A DNA stretch of 64,000 nucleotides, taken from positions 1 through 64,000 of the forward strand of contig JODI01000017.1 in the NCBI GenBank assembly GCA_000720805.1, written 5' to 3'. The stretch's first letter is position 1, and every line of letters begins with the position of its first letter. The notes under the pieces were generated by a model, which did no database searches, had not been told where the DNA came from, and saw only the letters and a program-made list of their open reading frames with translations. Both the position numbers and the translations under genes were made by a program. This document shows positions 1 through 9,261 of the stretch, one piece after another. The DNA is from Streptomyces violaceoruber (GTDB lineage: Bacteria > Actinomycetota > Actinomycetes > Streptomycetales > Streptomycetaceae).

Positions 1-1090
1 GTCGACATGGCCCAGTCGATGGAGCGGGCCTGCTTCGACTTCATGATGATCGAGGACACCGTCATGGTGGCCGACGCCTACGGCGGCACCATGGAAGGCT
101 CCCTCAAGAACGCCGTCTTCGCACCCAAGCAGGACCCGATCCCGCTGGCCGTCATGGTCGCCGCCAACACAGCCAAGATGGGCGTGGTCGCGACGATGTC
201 GACGTCGTTCTACCCGCCGTATCTCCTCGCCCGCGCCTGCTCCACCGTCGACTCCATCGCAGAGGGCCGCTTCGGCTGGAACATCGTCTCCTCCGCCGAG
301 GACCGCGCCGCCCAGAACTTCGGCCTCGAAGGCCTGCCCGAACACGACGAGCGCTACAACGTCGCCGAGGAGTACTTCGACGTCGTCAACAAGCTGTGGG
401 ATTCGTGGGATGCGGACGCGGTCGTCATGGACCGTGAGACCAACACCTTCGCGGACTATCGCAAGGTCCGCACCATCGACTTCGAGGGCAAGTACTTCAA
501 GTCCCGCGGCCCCCTCAACACCGTCCCCTCACCCCAACACCGCCCCGCCTTCTTCCAGGCGGGAGCCTCCCCCCGCGGCCGCGCCTTCGCCGCCGGCGCC
601 GCCGACGCGATCATCGCCGTCGGCACCGGCACCGCAGGAATGAAGGAGTACCGCGACGACCCACCACCCGTCGTACATCGAGAAGTCGCTGGTGAACATC
701 TCCTCCAACACGGAGATCGACTTCAAGCAGTTCGACCTGGACGAGCCGCTCCCCGAGGATCTGACCACCAACGGCGAACGCGGATCCCTCGAGTACTTCA
801 TGCGCGGCGACGGCACCCCCGGCCCCAAGACACTGCGCGAGTTGGTGCTGCACCGCGCCAAGCGAGGGCTGGAGCTGGTGGGCACCGCGGAGCAAGTCGC
901 CAAGAAGATGGGCGAGGCGATGGAGGAGGTCGGTGGCGACGGCTTCCTGATCAGCAAGCCCGGCTGGGACCTGTCCCGCAACTACATCAACGCCATCTGT
1001 GACGGCCTGATGCCCGCGCTGCAGCGCCAGGGCCTCACCCGCACCGAGTACACCAAGTCCACCCTGCGCGAGACACTCCGTGAGTTCTGA
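1..1090 (+). pseudogene. NtaA/SnaA/DszA-family FMN-dependent monooxygenase, deleted and frameshifted
   Basis: The gene enters from the left edge already in frame; the ATG at 7 lies at an internal Met of its relatives. It shows the family blocks GRFGWNIVSS, KYFKSRGPLNT and SPRGRAFAA up to about position 660. There the frame is lost and homology resumes about 42 residues later in the +2 frame, running through NTEIDFKQFD and GGDGFLI to RETLREF and TGA at 1088-1090. Compared with the intact copies at 11894 and 13194, roughly 120 bp are missing after the YRDD motif. The encoded TIM barrel cannot form, so this is a pseudogene unless the deletion is a sequencing error. It is most like the 13194 copy (MERACFD near the start). 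Confidence 0.85.
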
Positions 1091-1102
1091 TCGCGCGCGG
1101 GT

Positions 1103-2305
1103 GTGACCACACAGCACACGTCCCACGGCAGCGCGCTTGCCCGGTTCCGGGAATCGGCCGGGCCTGAGCTGACCATGGGCCTGGTGGGGTTCGTGATGGC
1201 CATGACCGCGCCGATCGAGCTGCTCTACGCGATCAAGCTGGGACTCAGCCCGGTTCTCGTCACCGTCTTCATCGTGAGCTCCGCGGCCGGACTGATGCTG
1301 GTCGACGTCCTGGGAACGCGGGTCGTCACCCGGATCGACGCCCGCTCGACCGCCGTCGTGGGGATGGTGTTCTTCGCGGTCAGCGAGGCCTGTTACGGGC
1401 TGGCTGACCGCGCGCCGGCGCTGATCGCCGCCCGGGTCGTGCAGGGCCTGGCCAGCGCCGTGGTCGCCGGAGCGGCACTGCAGGTGACGATTCGGATGCG
1501 CGCCCGCCCGCACCGCGCTCTCGGTTCGAACGCGAGCCTGCAGATGCTCGGCGGCTCCGTCGGCGCACCGGTCGGCGGCATCCTCGCCACACAGCACGCA
1601 GGGGTCGACGGATATCGGATCGCCTTCGCGCTCTGCTGCGGAGCGGGCCTGGCGGCGGGTGCGCTGGTGATCGTTCTGCTACCGCGCCTGCCGGCCTCGG
1701 ACGAGGTCGGCAGGCCCCGTATCGGTCTGCCCCGACTCGCGGTCGGCCGAGCAGCCCGCGTCGCGCTCGCGCTGGGGCTCATCGGCAACTACCTGCGCAG
1801 CGGGATCGAGAACACCGCTTTCCCGCTGATCGGGGACGCGGCGGGTCTCACCGCCGCCGGCATCGGAATCTCCCTGGGCGTGCTCTCCATGGTGGAGATC
1901 GTGGTCCTCGGCACCTCGGGTCCGCTGTTCGAGAAGGTCCCTCCTGCTCGGGCGCTCGTGTGGGCGCTCGGACTCGGTGTGATCGCCCTGGGCACGCTCG
2001 CGGTCGCCCGTTCGCTCGGTGGCTTCCTCGCCGCGGCTGTGCTGTTCGGGCTCGTCGACGGAGTCGCTCTGGCAGCACCACCGGTGCTGGTCGTCGCCAC
2101 CAGCCCGGACCCGTCGATCGCCGTGGCCAACTACCGGATCGCCTGCGGGGTGGGCTCGTTCAGCGGCTCGGGCAGCGTCAACCTGCTCTTCGGGGCGCTG
2201 GGGACGATGGGATGCGTGGTCGGTGGAGGGCTGGTCCTGCTGTGCGCAGCCGTGTTGGCAGGGTCGAGATTCCTGGGTGAAATGCGCCCGTCCCGCGCGC
2301 AATGA
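1103..2305 (+). CDS. MFS efflux transporter
   Basis: A 400-residue, very hydrophobic protein with about 12 membrane segments, the size of a major facilitator. The first helix follows a short charged N-terminus, and the loop VLGTRVVTRIDAR resembles the cytoplasmic loop 2-3 of MFS proteins. It is a clear paralogue of the MFS gene at 17031: both share APIELLY/APLEVLY in helix 1, VDVLGTR/IDVFGTR and RVVQG. It starts with GTG 13 bp after the monooxygenase remnant; ATG at 1172 is a less likely internal start. It probably exports a substrate or product of the monooxygenase island, but specificity cannot be read from the sequence. Confidence 0.85.
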   Translation: MTTQHTSHGSALARFRESAGPELTMGLVGFVMAMTAPIELLYAIKLGLSPVLVTVFIVSSAAGLMLVDVLGTRVVTRIDARSTAVVGMVFFAVSEACYGLADRAPALIAARVVQGLASAVVAGAALQVTIRMRARPHRALGSNASLQMLGGSVGAPVGGILATQHAGVDGYRIAFALCCGAGLAAGALVIVLLPRLPASDEVGRPRIGLPRLAVGRAARVALALGLIGNYLRSGIENTAFPLIGDAAGLTAAGIGISLGVLSMVEIVVLGTSGPLFEKVPPARALVWALGLGVIALGTLAVARSLGGFLAAAVLFGLVDGVALAAPPVLVVATSPDPSIAVANYRIACGVGSFSGSGSVNLLFGALGTMGCVVGGGLVLLCAAVLAGSRFLGEMRPSRAQ

Positions 2306-2428
2306 ACCAGCAACGCAAGTGAACTTGCGGTGATACCACCGAGATGTGCACTGGTGCCCGATGAGTCTTATCAGCAGCCCGTGACCGCAAGGTCGAGGAC
2401 CGGCGGGCCGTCGAGTTACGGAGGAGCC

Positions 2429-3307
2429 ATGGCTGTTGCTGAGCCCTACGTCGCCAAGGATCTGGTCCCGGTCGGGACCAGGTTCGGTCAAGGCCTCAGA
2501 CAGTATTTCCAGGGCACGCCGGTGGCCGGCTGGGCCGCCTTCGCCGCACTGGCGATGATGTTCTTCGTCGCGATCTTCGCCAAGGCCATCGCGCCCTACG
2601 ACCCGCTGGTGCCAGCCGGGCCGGCGATGTCCGCACCCGGATCCGGCTATCTCCTCGGCACCGACACGGTGGGACGTGACGTGCTCAGTCGCGTCCTGGT
2701 CGGCATGTCCACGAGCTGGTGGGGCGCGCTGGCGGTCGTCGCCTCCGGTGTCGTCTTCGGTGGGCTGATCGGCCTCGTCGCCGGGGCCGTCGGCGGCGTC
2801 GTCGACAGCATCCTGATGCGGATCACCGACGTGTTCCTGGCGCTGCCCGGGCCGATCCTGGCGGTCGCGGTGGTCGCGGCCCTCGGCCCGTCCTACTTCC
2901 ACACCCTCGTCGGCGTCTCGCTCGTGTGGTGGCCGTTGTACACGCGCATCATTCGCGCGGAGGTACGCAAGCTGCGGGCCTCTCCCCACATGGAGGCGGC
3001 CAAGATCTCGGGGTCCGGACGGATACGCCGGCTCACCAGGCACCTGCTGCCCGGAGCCGTCCCGGTCACCATCATCACTGCGAGCCTCGACGTGTCGGCG
3101 CTGGTGTTGATGCTCTCGAGCCTGTCGTTCCTCGGTCTCGGCGCGCCGCAGCCGGCGCCGGAGCTGGGGGCGATGAGTGCCCAAGGCATGACCAACATCT
3201 TCAGCGCGTGGTGGATCCCCGTGTTTCCTGCTGCAGCCGTCGCCCTGATCGCCATCGTCAGCAACTTCGCCGGCGACGCGCTCAGGGACCGCATCCGTGA
3301 CCGCTGA
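2429..3307 (+). CDS. ABC importer permease, DppC/OppC type
   Basis: A 292-residue inner-membrane permease of the dipeptide/oligopeptide/nickel importer family. The hallmark LGTDTVGRDVLSR lies just after the first helix and its periplasmic loop. The EAA-type loop, MEAAKISGSGRIRRLTRHLL, contacts the ATPase. The ATG at 2429 has GGAGG a few bases upstream and suits the family length; an in-frame extension to 2330 is proline/arginine-rich and unlikely to be translated. The DppB-like partner follows 29 bp downstream, so the two are co-transcribed. The likely substrate-binding lipoprotein is 17 kb away (20148, minus strand), and no cognate ATPase gene lies in the window. Confidence 0.92.
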   Translation: MAVAEPYVAKDLVPVGTRFGQGLRQYFQGTPVAGWAAFAALAMMFFVAIFAKAIAPYDPLVPAGPAMSAPGSGYLLGTDTVGRDVLSRVLVGMSTSWWGALAVVASGVVFGGLIGLVAGAVGGVVDSILMRITDVFLALPGPILAVAVVAALGPSYFHTLVGVSLVWWPLYTRIIRAEVRKLRASPHMEAAKISGSGRIRRLTRHLLPGAVPVTIITASLDVSALVLMLSSLSFLGLGAPQPAPELGAMSAQGMTNIFSAWWIPVFPAAAVALIAIVSNFAGDALRDRIRDR

Positions 3308-3336
3308 CCGGTTCGGACCAACGTGAAGGTGACATC

Positions 3337-4332
3337 ATGCTGCTGATCCTGGGTCGTCGGCTCCTCGGAGCGCTTCCCGTCCTGACCGCACTGGTCCTGG
3401 TGGTCTTCATCCTGCAGAAGGTGGCGCCGGTCGACCCGGTCGTGGCACTGGTCGGGGAGAAGGCACCGCCGGAGGTGTACGAGGCCGCCCGCCATCAACT
3501 GGGACTCGACAAGCCGGTGCCGGTGCAGTTCTTCCTCTACCTGGGGCACGCCGTGCAGGGTGACCTCGGGACGTCGTCGGTGACGCGCACGCTGGTCGCG
3601 TCGGACATCATGAAATTCCTGCCGGTCACGCTGGAGCTCGTGTTCACGGCTCTCGTGCTGATCACCGTGATCGGGTTCTTCCTGGGGCTGGCCACGGCGC
3701 AGGGGTGGCGCGGATCGGGGGTGCTGAGGGTAGTGATGATCTCCGGCGCGTCGGTGCCGGTCTTCCTGGCCTCCCTGCTGGCGATGCTGGTCTTCTACCG
3801 CTGGCTCGACCTGCTGCCGGTCACCGGCCAGACATCGGCGTACGACGCACCGTCGGGCCCGACCGGCTTCCTCCTGGTGGACAGCCTGGTGGCGGGTCGG
3901 CCCAGCCTGTTCCTCGACGACCTGAAACATCTCATCCTCCCGGCGTTGTGCATCGCGATCGCCCCGGCGGTGGCCGTCGGCCGCGTCTTGAGAAGCAGCC
4001 TGGAAAGCACCCTCCGATCGGAGTACACCCGAACGGCCAAGGCCAAGGGCCTGGGAGGGACACAGATCCTCGTCAGGCACGCACTGCGCAACGCCCTCAG
4101 TCCGGTGCTCGCGCTGATGGGACTGCAGCTCGCCGGGATGATCGGGAACAGCATCCTGGTCGAGGCGATCTTCGCCAGACCCGGGATCGGCCTGTACATC
4201 TCGCAGTCGATCTCCAAGGGAGACTTCAACACCATCGCCGGAATCACACTGGTCGTCGGTCTCCTCTACGTGGTGGCCAACATCGTCGTCGACGTCCTCC
4301 AAGCCGCAGCCGACCCACGGATCGCCGTCTAA
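3337..4332 (+). CDS. ABC importer permease, DppB/OppB type
   Basis: A 331-residue permease with the DppB layout: an N-terminal helix (LGRRLLGALPVLTALVLVVF), a large periplasmic loop, then five more helices. The family sequence RHQLGLDKPVPVQFFLYL is present, as is the EAA-like loop EYTRTAKAKGLGGTQILVRH. It starts at ATG with AAGGTGA upstream and forms an operon with the DppC-like gene. With the lipoprotein at 20148 it probably forms the importer of the monooxygenase island. A strong hairpin at 4368-4401 follows and marks the end of the operon. Confidence 0.92.
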   Translation: MLLILGRRLLGALPVLTALVLVVFILQKVAPVDPVVALVGEKAPPEVYEAARHQLGLDKPVPVQFFLYLGHAVQGDLGTSSVTRTLVASDIMKFLPVTLELVFTALVLITVIGFFLGLATAQGWRGSGVLRVVMISGASVPVFLASLLAMLVFYRWLDLLPVTGQTSAYDAPSGPTGFLLVDSLVAGRPSLFLDDLKHLILPALCIAIAPAVAVGRVLRSSLESTLRSEYTRTAKAKGLGGTQILVRHALRNALSPVLALMGLQLAGMIGNSILVEAIFARPGIGLYISQSISKGDFNTIAGITLVVGLLYVVANIVVDVLQAAADPRIAV

Positions 4333-4367
4333 GGGTGTCGCGAAGGGCGCAATTGTTCGGCAATGCG

Positions 4368-4401
4368 GGAGAAGGGGCGCGGAAATCCGCGCCCCTTCTC
4401 C
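4368..4401 (+). terminator. 15-bp perfect hairpin between importer and exporter genes
   Basis: Arms 4368-4382 and 4387-4401 are perfect reverse complements around the loop AAAT. There is no U-tract, as is usual in streptomycetes. The right arm ends one base before the GTG at 4403 and seven before the ATG at 4409. The hairpin therefore also lies where the exporter ribosome site should be, and could act as an attenuator as well as a terminator. Confidence 0.8.
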
Positions 4402-4402
4402 T

Positions 4403-7400
4403 GTGCCCATGACCACTCCACCCGACATGCGCGAAGCAGACACTCTCAAGCCCGACGTGGAGGTGGACAACCAGTACCGTCCGGTGTACGCGCGTGGGAC
4501 CCTCCAGTTGCTGGCTCCCCTGCTCGACCGGCGGGCGCGTTTGCGCATCTGGCTCGGCGTCGGGTTCGCCGTCGCCGCGATGGGCCTGATGGGCCTCATA
4601 CCGCTGATCCAGCAGGTCGTTCTCGATGACACGATCCTCTCCCAGAGGCGTTCCCGATCCGTCTGGATCGGGCTCCTGCTCGTCACCGGACTCGTCAGCT
4701 TCCTGGCGAACTACCTGCGCCGCACGATCGGCGGGAGAGTCGCCGTGCACGTCCAGCGCGACCTGCAGATCAAGCTGCACCGGCACATGCAGTACCTGGA
4801 CGCGTCCCGTCGCGACGAGCTGCGTGCCGGGGACGTGATGTCCCGAGCGACATCGGATCTGACCCTGATCCAGATGTTCCTCCAGCAGCTGGGACTGGCC
4901 TACGGCAACGTCACCTTGCTCGTCGTGTCGCTGGCCGTGATGGTCGCCCTCTCCCCCCTCCTGGCAGCAGTGATGGTGGTTGCCGTACCAGCGTTCCTCG
5001 TCGTGGCCATGAGGTTCCGCAGCCGGTCGTTCCCCGCGAGCTGGATGGACCAGCGGTTCCAGGGCAGCGTGGCCGGGGTCGTGGAGGAGGCGGTCACGGG
5101 AGTCCGGGTCGTCAAGGCCTTCGGGCAGGAGGAGCAGGAGCAGGCTTCACTCAACGAGGAGGCGCGCAAACTCTTCCAGTCCCGGCTCCGTACCGCGAGG
5201 ATCACCGCGGTGTTCGGCGCCGGCCTGGACGCCATCCCCGGTCTGACCCAGCTGGCCATCCTCGGCTTCGGGGGCCGGCTCGTCATGGAGGGCCAGGTCT
5301 CCCTCGGCGTGTTCCTCGCCTTCTCCAGCTACGTCCTGCAGCTGGTCGCCCCGGTCCGCTTCCTGTCCGGGCTGATGGCCACCAGCCAGCAGGCGCGAGC
5401 CGGCGCCCAGCGGGTCGTCGAACTGTTGTCGGTGCAGGCACGCGTGCAGGAGCGTCCCCACGCCGTCCGGCTGGAGAACCCCGCAGGCCTGCTCGAGCTC
5501 GACCATGTCGACTTCCGTTACCCCGGTGGCGACCTCGTGTTGCGCGACATCTCACTGCTGGTGAACCCGGGAGAACGGATCGCCATCGTGGGGGCCTCGG
5601 GTTCGGGGAAGTCCACCCTCGCCCACCTCATCGCCCGGTTCCACGACCCCGCGTCGGGGGTGGTGCGCATCGACGGCCGCGACGTCCGCGAGTACACCCT
5701 GGCCTCGCTGCGTGCCGCGGTCGGGATCGTGTTCGAGGAAGGGTTCCTCTTCGGGACGAAGATCCGCGACAACATCGCGTTCGGCAGGCCGACGGCCACC
5801 ATCGACGAGGTGGAGCACGCGGCGGTCGCCGCCCATGCGCACGGCTTCATCGCCGGACTCCCCGACGGGTATGAAACCGTGGTGGGCGAACGCGGCTTCA
5901 CCCTGTCCGGGGGGCAAAGGCAGCGACTCGCACTCGCCCGTGCGGCACTGACCAGCCCTCAGGTGCTGATCCTCGACGATGCCACGTCGGCCATCGACGC
6001 ACGCACGGAGCACGCCATCCACCGCTCGCTGGGGGAGGTCCTCGCCGGGCGGACGACCGTACTGATCGCCCACCGGCACTCGACGCTGCTTCTGGCGGAC
6101 CGGGTCATCGTGCTCGACCACGGCCGGATCGTCGACGTCGGGACCACGGAAGAGCTGCTCGAAAGGTCCCAGCTCTTCAGAGAGCTCCTGACCGGACCCG
6201 ACGCGGACTTCGTGGCAGAACCCGAGGAACCGGTCACCGAACTGGACCCCGCCGCCTGGCCGGAGGGTGTGTCACGGCTGGGCGCGCCGAAGATCAGCAG
6301 CCACACCAGCGAAGCCGCCACGCGGGCGGCGTCCGGCTCGCAGGGCCCCGGTATGAGTGGCGCCACCTCGACCCTCGCCGGCCTGGCTACCGTGTCGCCC
6401 ACGCTGATCAAGGCCGTGGAGCGCCTTCCCGAGCTGCGCGGCGAGCCCGGCATCGACCTCGCGGAGGCAGTCGCGCCACACGACCGGTTCACCATGGGCA
6501 GCGCCTTCCGGTCCTTCACCAAGCCGCTGCTGCTGGCCTCGGTCATGGTGGTCGTCGACGCCGTGTCGTGGATCGCGACGCCGGTACTGATCAGATTCGG
6601 CATCGACAACGGCGTCCTCCGGGACTCATTCCGGATGCTGGCCTGGGTGTGTGCTGCCCTCCTTGCCGTGCAAGGCGTCATCTGGGTCAACAGCAGGGTG
6701 ATGATCTACTTCGCCCAGCGCACCGCCGAACGCATGCTGCTCGGGCTGCGGGTGCGTACGTTCGCGCACCTGCAACGACTCTCGCTCGACTACTACGAGC
6801 AACACATGGCCGGCAACATCATGACCCGGATGACCTCCGACGTCGAGGCATTCGCCCAGCTGTTGCAGCAGGGACTGCTGACCGCGATGGTGAGTCTGCT
6901 GTCCTGTGCCGGCATCGCCGTCGGCCTCGTCGTGTTCGACGCCCGGCTCGCTCTCGCGGTCTCGGCGGTGCTGCCGGTCCTGCTGGTCTCGACACTGTGG
7001 TTCCGCTCCGCTTCCGGGAAGACCTACCTGATCGCGCGCGACCGGGTGTCGGCTCTCTACGCCACGATGCAGGAGAGCCTCGCCGGCGCCGCGGTCAGCC
7101 AGGCCTACGGTCAGCAACAGGCGAACGAACAGCGGTTCGCGAGGCTGGCCGACTCCTACTGCGAGGCCCGGATCCGCTCGGCCGAGCTGATCGCCCGGTT
7201 CTTCCCGGTGCTCCAGCTGCTGAGCACCGTAGCCAAGGCCATCGCGCTCGCGGTCGCCGCCCCGCGTGTCATCGAGGGTGACCTGTCCTACGGGCTGCTG
7301 ATCGCGTTTCTGCTCTACCTCGACCAGTTCTTCACGCCGATTCAGCAGCTGTCCTTCGTCTTCGACCAATGGCTGCAGGCGAAGGTCGCGGTCGTCCAGC

Positions 7401-8218
7401 TGCGAGAGCTCCTGCAGACGCCCACGGGTACCCCGCTCGCCGAGGACGCCGTCACCCCGAAGCGTCTGTCCGGCAGGATCTCCCTGGACCAGGTGACGTT
7501 CGCCTACCGGAGCACGGGCCTGGTCGCGATGGACGACGTGAGCCTCGAGATCCCGCCCGGGCAGGCCGTCGCCCTGGTCGGCACCACCGGTGCGGGCAAG
7601 TCGACCCTGGTCAAGCTGGTGGCCCGGTTCTACGACACGTCCGCGGGCACGGTGAGCGTCGACGGCATCCCGATCCAGCAGCTCGACCTGGCGGCCTACC
7701 GCCACCAGCTCGGGTTCGTCCCCCAGGAACCCTTCCTCTTCTCGGGCACGATCCGTTCCAACATCGCCTACGGGAACCCCGAGGCGCCAGACCTCCTAGT
7801 GGAGCGGGCGGCCCGCGCCGTGGGGGCACACACCTTCATCGCGGAGTTGCCGCTCGGCTACCACACCCCGGTGAGCGAGCAGGGCCGGTCCCTGTCGGCC
7901 GGCCAACGCCAGCTGTTGAGCCTGGCACGGGCACTTGTCGTCGACCCCGCGATCCTGCTGCTCGACGAGGCGACGGCCAACCTGGACCTCGCCACGGAGG
8001 CACGCGTCCAGCAAGCGATGGGACTGGTCGCGAGAGGGCGTACGACGCTGCTGATCGCACATCGGCTGCAGACGGCACGAGCCTGCCAGCGCATCCTGGT
8101 CGTGGACAACGGGCTGATCGTGGAGGACGGTTCCCACGACGAGCTCATCGAGCTGGACGGCGCCTACGCGGCGCTGTGGGCGGCGATGGTGGCAAGTGCC
8201 GCCCACAGCCACGAGTGA
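4403..8218 (+). CDS. Fused ABC exporter (TMD-NBD-TMD-NBD)
   Basis: A 1271-residue single-chain exporter: membrane domain 1 about 50-330, NBD1 about 360-600, membrane domain 2 about 700-1000, NBD2 about 1020-1260. NBD1 has Walker A GASGSGKST, signature LSGGQRQRLALARA and Walker B VLILDD. NBD2 has GTTGAGKST, LSAGQRQLLSLARAL and ILLLDE. NBD1 looks degenerate: Asp replaces the catalytic Glu, and the Q-loop reads VFEEGFLF rather than VPQEPFLF. This asymmetry is known from heterodimeric exporters and fused actinobacterial multidrug exporters. Start is GTG 4403 or ATG 4409, with no clear ribosome site outside the preceding hairpin. Its likely job is efflux of a drug or toxic intermediate. Confidence 0.93.
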   Translation: MPMTTPPDMREADTLKPDVEVDNQYRPVYARGTLQLLAPLLDRRARLRIWLGVGFAVAAMGLMGLIPLIQQVVLDDTILSQRRSRSVWIGLLLVTGLVSFLANYLRRTIGGRVAVHVQRDLQIKLHRHMQYLDASRRDELRAGDVMSRATSDLTLIQMFLQQLGLAYGNVTLLVVSLAVMVALSPLLAAVMVVAVPAFLVVAMRFRSRSFPASWMDQRFQGSVAGVVEEAVTGVRVVKAFGQEEQEQASLNEEARKLFQSRLRTARITAVFGAGLDAIPGLTQLAILGFGGRLVMEGQVSLGVFLAFSSYVLQLVAPVRFLSGLMATSQQARAGAQRVVELLSVQARVQERPHAVRLENPAGLLELDHVDFRYPGGDLVLRDISLLVNPGERIAIVGASGSGKSTLAHLIARFHDPASGVVRIDGRDVREYTLASLRAAVGIVFEEGFLFGTKIRDNIAFGRPTATIDEVEHAAVAAHAHGFIAGLPDGYETVVGERGFTLSGGQRQRLALARAALTSPQVLILDDATSAIDARTEHAIHRSLGEVLAGRTTVLIAHRHSTLLLADRVIVLDHGRIVDVGTTEELLERSQLFRELLTGPDADFVAEPEEPVTELDPAAWPEGVSRLGAPKISSHTSEAATRAASGSQGPGMSGATSTLAGLATVSPTLIKAVERLPELRGEPGIDLAEAVAPHDRFTMGSAFRSFTKPLLLASVMVVVDAVSWIATPVLIRFGIDNGVLRDSFRMLAWVCAALLAVQGVIWVNSRVMIYFAQRTAERMLLGLRVRTFAHLQRLSLDYYEQHMAGNIMTRMTSDVEAFAQLLQQGLLTAMVSLLSCAGIAVGLVVFDARLALAVSAVLPVLLVSTLWFRSASGKTYLIARDRVSALYATMQESLAGAAVSQAYGQQQANEQRFARLADSYCEARIRSAELIARFFPVLQLLSTVAKAIALAVAAPRVIEGDLSYGLLIAFLLYLDQFFTPIQQLSFVFDQWLQAKVAVVQLRELLQTPTGTPLAEDAVTPKRLSGRISLDQVTFAYRSTGLVAMDDVSLEIPPGQAVALVGTTGAGKSTLVKLVARFYDTSAGTVSVDGIPIQQLDLAAYRHQLGFVPQEPFLFSGTIRSNIAYGNPEAPDLLVERAARAVGAHTFIAELPLGYHTPVSEQGRSLSAGQRQLLSLARALVVDPAILLLDEATANLDLATEARVQQAMGLVARGRTTLLIAHRLQTARACQRILVVDNGLIVEDGSHDELIELDGAYAALWAAMVASAAHSHE

Positions 8219-8226
8219 GGGCGGGA

Positions 8227-8279
8227 CACACGCCCGCCCGGCAGGCCGCGGCGGTCGCGGCCTGCCGGGCGGGGGTGTG
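8227..8279. terminator. Bidirectional terminator between convergent genes
   Basis: Arms 8233-8250 and 8256-8273 form a perfect 18-bp stem with loop GCGGT. After one G-G mismatch the pairing continues for five bases (8227-8231 with 8275-8279). It sits 8 bases past the exporter stop and 31 bases past the stop of the convergent GntR gene, so it can serve both. Confidence 0.9.
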
Positions 8280-8310
8280 AGCTGTCATTCGGCAGGTTGA
8301 TCGGCGTGTG

Positions 8311-9084
8311 TCAGGCCGATCGGACGGCGTTCGTCTGGAAGGCGACGAGGTCGCTCCGCAGCCGGAACTGCGACAGCGCCCTGGCCTGGCCCTGCTCGTC
8401 CTCAAGGATGTCCTCCAGGAAGAGCATGGGCGCTCCGACCTCCACGCCCACCAACCGCGCCGACTGCGCGTCGGCCGCGGTCGCACCGATCGTCGTCGAC
8501 TTGGTTCCGCGGATCCTGACGTCGAAGTGCCTCTCCAGGAACAAGATCGCGTCCGGTTCGTCGACGACGACATCTCGGGACTCCTCGGGGCTCAGCGCGA
8601 CATAGCTCACCGAGATGCCCAGCACCATGTCGTGCTGGACGAGGAGCGACTCCATCATGAGCACGATCCATTCCCCGATGAGCTGCAGTCGCTCACGCAC
8701 CAAGCCCGGGCAACCCAGGATCTGGTAGTCCAGGGCACGGAGTTGGGCGTGGATGGCGTGCTCGCCGCCGAACGCCTCGACGGGGGCGATCTCATTGACC
8801 CGCAAGGTCGTCACGTTGGCAGAGCGCGTGCCGCGCTTCGGGCTGCGCGTGACCAGACCGTCCTTGGCCAGCAGTTGCAGGACCGCACGCACCGTGTTGC
8901 GGCTCGCCGACAAGGCCTCGGTCAGCTCACCCTCGACCAGGTACAGGCTCTCGGGACTGCTTTGCAGGGAGGAACGCAGGAGGTCGTAGGCCCTGCGCAT
9001 CGAGTTGTTCAGCCGGTCCGGAGTCTGACGATGCCGCTGGTACTGCGTCTCCGGGCGCAACGGCCCGATGGGGTGGGGCGTCAC
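8311..9084 (-). CDS. GntR family transcriptional regulator (HutC/UTRA subfamily)
   Basis: A 257-residue regulator. The winged helix (about 28-95) includes the recognition region EALSASRNTVRAVLQLLAKDG and the wing TRSPKRGT. The C-terminal UTRA domain (about 105-255) ends in a strand pattern with FLEDILEDEQGQ. HutC-type regulators bind a small ligand in UTRA and repress neighbouring genes. Its position inside the monooxygenase and transporter island, convergent with the exporter, makes it the best local candidate for controlling that island. I could not identify its operator. Confidence 0.88.
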   Translation of the reverse strand: MTPHPIGPLRPETQYQRHRQTPDRLNNSMRRAYDLLRSSLQSSPESLYLVEGELTEALSASRNTVRAVLQLLAKDGLVTRSPKRGTRSANVTTLRVNEIAPVEAFGGEHAIHAQLRALDYQILGCPGLVRERLQLIGEWIVLMMESLLVQHDMVLGISVSYVALSPEESRDVVVDEPDAILFLERHFDVRIRGTKSTTIGATAADAQSARLVGVEVGAPMLFLEDILEDEQGQARALSQFRLRSDLVAFQTNAVRSA

Positions 9085-9261
9085 CGCCGACCGCCATGGT
9101 TCTGAAGAGTGACGAGGCAGGAAGTAATTCGCACGAGAAAACCCCCTTCGAAAAGGCGTTCATCCAGCCTGGCCAGGGAAGCACCGAAGTGTTGCCTGAA
9201 TCATCCTCAAATGCGACGTGCATATTGCGCTCTGGTGACGCTCGGGACAGCAGGTCGCTCC

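Noticed and set aside
9085..9261. AT-richer stretch between the GntR and flavokinase genes as a possible riboswitch
   Set aside because: It is the GntR upstream region; I could not find paired helices resembling an FMN or other known riboswitch.
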